Positions 5,090-6,871 of a stretch of 6,871 bases of DNA are shown here, piece by piece. Under the pieces are notes generated by a model, which was not told the DNA's origin, searched no databases, and saw only the letters and a program-made list of their open reading frames with translations. The number at the start of each line of letters is the position of its first letter. Position 1 is the first letter of the stretch. This DNA comes from Citrobacter freundii. Its GTDB lineage: Bacteria > Bacteroidota > Bacteroidia > Chitinophagales > Chitinophagaceae. The DNA is taken from positions 1-6,871 of the forward strand of contig QFQQ01000139.1 of the NCBI GenBank assembly GCA_003243445.1, given 5' to 3'. The translations under genes were made by a program, and so were the position numbers.

Positions 5090-6814
5090 ATGCTTTCTGA
5101 GTCAAAACTAAAATCATTATTGGATCTGGTTCAATCATCTTCACGCGAGGAGCTTGTGTGGATGAATGGGTATTTGTCCGGGATCGTCTCGGGTGGCGAA
5201 GTCACTGCCGCTGTTCCTGCGGTTACTGAAGCTTTGCCCACACCTGCAACTGCGAAGCGGATCAGTCTTGTATTTGGTACAGAAACAGGCAATGCAAAAA
5301 AGCTGGCAACACAGCTGGCGACGGTAGCGAAAAAGAAAGGTGTGAATACAAAACTTACCGGTCTCGATCAGTATCGCTTTGCAGATCTGTCAAAGGAAGA
5401 GTATCTGTTTGTAGTGATCAGTACACAGGGCGAAGGCGAGCCTCCCATCCCGGCGAAGAAATTTTATGAATACATCCATGCGAATCAGCTGCAATTGCCA
5501 AACCTGAAATACAGTGTGCTTGCATTAGGAGATACATCTTATCCGTTGTATTGCAAGACAGGAGAAGATGTGGATCTGCAATTGAATAATTTCGGAGCGA
5601 AACGCGTGGTACCGCTGCAGCGATGTGATGTGGATTATGAAGATGACGCTTTGCAATGGTTTGAGAAGGTGTTAAAAACCCTGGAGGAACAGGCAAAGCC
5701 TGCAAATGTGGCGCCGGTTGCGGCAACGACAGTTTCAAAGAAAAAAGCAGAGAAGAAATTTTATAACGGAAAGATCCAGGCGAATATCAATTTGAACGAC
5801 CGGGGCTCCAATAAACAAACCTATCATATCGAGATCGCCACAGATGAGGAGATCGAATACGAACCAGGAGATACGATCGGCATTGTTCCGCGCAACAGGC
5901 CCGAAGTGGTTGACCGGATCATTTCCCTCACTGGCATCGATCCTGAACTGGAGTTTCAAACAGCAAAGGCAAAGGCACCGGTGCGTGAGTTGCTCGCGAG
6001 TCAATTGAATATCTGTTACCTGCTGACAAGTACCATCAGGAAATATGCTGGGATCATCAGGCAGGAAATTCCTGATACAAGAATGGATCTGGTGGACCTG
6101 TTGCGTATCTATCCGGTGAAGGATGCGGAGCAGTTCAGGGAAGTGTTGCAGATCCTGATTCCTATTGCACCAAGATTGTATTCTGTGGCATCTTCACCCG
6201 AAGCGCATGGAAAGAATGAAGTGCATATCACGGTGGCCCGCGACCGGTTCCTTGCGCAGGACGAGCAACGATATGGGTTATGCAGCGAATTTTTGGGAGA
6301 TCAGCCGGTGAGTTCTTCGCTTACGTTTTATGTGCATAAGGACAAGAACTTCAAACTTCCCGGATCGGATAAAGATGTGATCATGATCGGGCCGGGCACA
6401 GGTGTCGCACCATTTCGGGCTTTCCTTGCCGAACGTGATGCAACAGGTGCATCCGGCCGGAACTGGTTCTTTTTCGGCGATCAGCATTTTGTAACGGATT
6501 TTCTTTATCAAACGGAAATGCAGAATTTTAAACAGACAGGCGTACTCACAAGACTTGATCTCGCTTTTTCCCGCGATCAACCGGAAAAAGTGTATGTGCA
6601 ACATCGCATGGAGCAACATGCATCAGATCTTTTCAAATGGATTGATAACGGAGCTTCTGTTTACATCAGCGGCACAAAAGATCCGATGAGTAAAGATGTT
6701 GAACTTGCATTAATAAAGATCATCGGAGAACAGGCAAAGATCAGTGAAGATGATGCGGGGAAATATCTGGAGCAGCTTAGAAAAGAAGGGAGATATAGTA
6801 AAGATGTTTATTAA
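5090..6814 (+). CDS. cysJ: Sulfite reductase [NADPH] flavoprotein alpha-component (CysJ-like diflavin reductase)
   Basis: A 574-aa soluble diflavin reductase that moves electrons from NADPH through FAD and FMN to the siroheme-containing sulfite reductase subunit. Residues 1-35 resemble the CysJ N-terminal segment (LVWMNGYLSG). The flavodoxin domain (about 57-198) shows FGTETGNA at 62-69, STQGEGEPP at 111-119 and LALGDTSYPLYC at 144-155. A lysine/alanine-rich linker (about 200-222) leads to the FAD and connecting domain, with RLYSVASS at 362-369 and GLCSEFL at 396-402. The NADPH domain has GPGTGVAPFRAF at 434-445, FFGD at 461-464, FSRD at 493-496 and KVYVQ at 500-504, and ends RYSKDVY as CysJ does. 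The usual CGD near the C-terminus is S527-G528-T529 here, losing a catalytic cysteine known from this family. It begins 76 bp after sumT with no clear promoter, so cotranscription is likely. Other diflavin reductases are possible, but the context favours CysJ. Confidence 0.92.
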   Translation: MLSESKLKSLLDLVQSSSREELVWMNGYLSGIVSGGEVTAAVPAVTEALPTPATAKRISLVFGTETGNAKKLATQLATVAKKKGVNTKLTGLDQYRFADLSKEEYLFVVISTQGEGEPPIPAKKFYEYIHANQLQLPNLKYSVLALGDTSYPLYCKTGEDVDLQLNNFGAKRVVPLQRCDVDYEDDALQWFEKVLKTLEEQAKPANVAPVAATTVSKKKAEKKFYNGKIQANINLNDRGSNKQTYHIEIATDEEIEYEPGDTIGIVPRNRPEVVDRIISLTGIDPELEFQTAKAKAPVRELLASQLNICYLLTSTIRKYAGIIRQEIPDTRMDLVDLLRIYPVKDAEQFREVLQILIPIAPRLYSVASSPEAHGKNEVHITVARDRFLAQDEQRYGLCSEFLGDQPVSSSLTFYVHKDKNFKLPGSDKDVIMIGPGTGVAPFRAFLAERDATGASGRNWFFFGDQHFVTDFLYQTEMQNFKQTGVLTRLDLAFSRDQPEKVYVQHRMEQHASDLFKWIDNGASVYISGTKDPMSKDVELALIKIIGEQAKISEDDAGKYLEQLRKEGRYSKDVY

Positions 6815-6871
6815 AAAAGTAAAAAGTAAAAAGTAAAAAGTAAAAAGTAAAAAGTAAAAAGTAAAAAGTAA
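6814..6871. repeat. Perfect AAAAAGT heptamer tandem array
   Basis: Eight uninterrupted copies of AAAAAGT run from 6814 to 6869, starting with the last base of the cysJ stop codon, and continue past the window end (two further bases fit). The unit matches the heptamers after the peroxiredoxin and cysD genes, but here it is homogeneous, as expected of a recently expanded and slippage-prone tract. No terminator is seen after cysJ; its 3' signal, and any following cysI, lie beyond the window. Confidence 0.95.

Noticed and set aside
982..6871. Heptamer repeats as a CRISPR array
   Set aside because: The units are 7 nt with no unique spacers and no cas genes nearby, so this is simple tandem repeat sequence.

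Overview
The window carries a single-strand (+) gene cluster for assimilatory sulfate reduction: a 1-Cys peroxiredoxin, then cysH, cysD, cysN, a short uroporphyrinogen-III C-methyltransferase (sumT/cobA type) and a cysJ-like sulfite reductase flavoprotein. The organism looks like a member of the Bacteroidota, probably near Chitinophagaceae. The evidence is a close match to the Bacteroidota promoter (TTTG-N19-TATTTTTG) before the first gene, almost no Shine-Dalgarno sequences, moderate-GC genes between very AT-rich spacers, and the flavour of the proteins. The lineage is an inference; no rRNA or other marker gene is present.

Layout: 1-127 is a pair of inverted, individually palindromic repeats (REPIN- or MITE-like) cut by the window edge. 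128-345 is a palindrome-rich upstream region ending in the peroxiredoxin promoter and an overlapping operator-like palindrome. The peroxiredoxin is at 346-981. A long imperfect A-rich/T-rich inverted repeat fills 982-1085. cysH (1116-1832) and cysD (1851-2759) are 18 bp apart. A second repeat-rich spacer (2760-2914) precedes cysN (2915-4156). sumT (4195-5013) follows after 38 bp, with a possible operator touching its start. cysJ (5090-6814) comes after a 76-bp gap. From its stop codon a perfect AAAAAGT heptamer array runs off the window.

Pathway: CysD and CysN form ATP sulfurylase (sulfate to APS). CysH carries the CC/CxxC pattern of 4Fe-4S adenylylsulfate reductases and reduces APS (or PAPS) to sulfite. 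CysJ would pass NADPH electrons through FAD and FMN to a sulfite reductase hemoprotein. SumT makes precorrin-2, the precursor of the siroheme that hemoprotein needs. No APS kinase (cysC), hemoprotein (cysI), precorrin-2 dehydrogenase/ferrochelatase or sulfate transporter is visible; cysI could lie just downstream. The peroxiredoxin is not part of the pathway, but its promoter shares a motif with the sumT leader (TAGTCYAC-N7-GTRGR), so the two may share a regulator.

I see no wholly new system. The enzymes are familiar. The less explained parts are the repeats (REPIN-like pair, heptamer family), the shared candidate operator, and unusual residues in SumT and CysJ.
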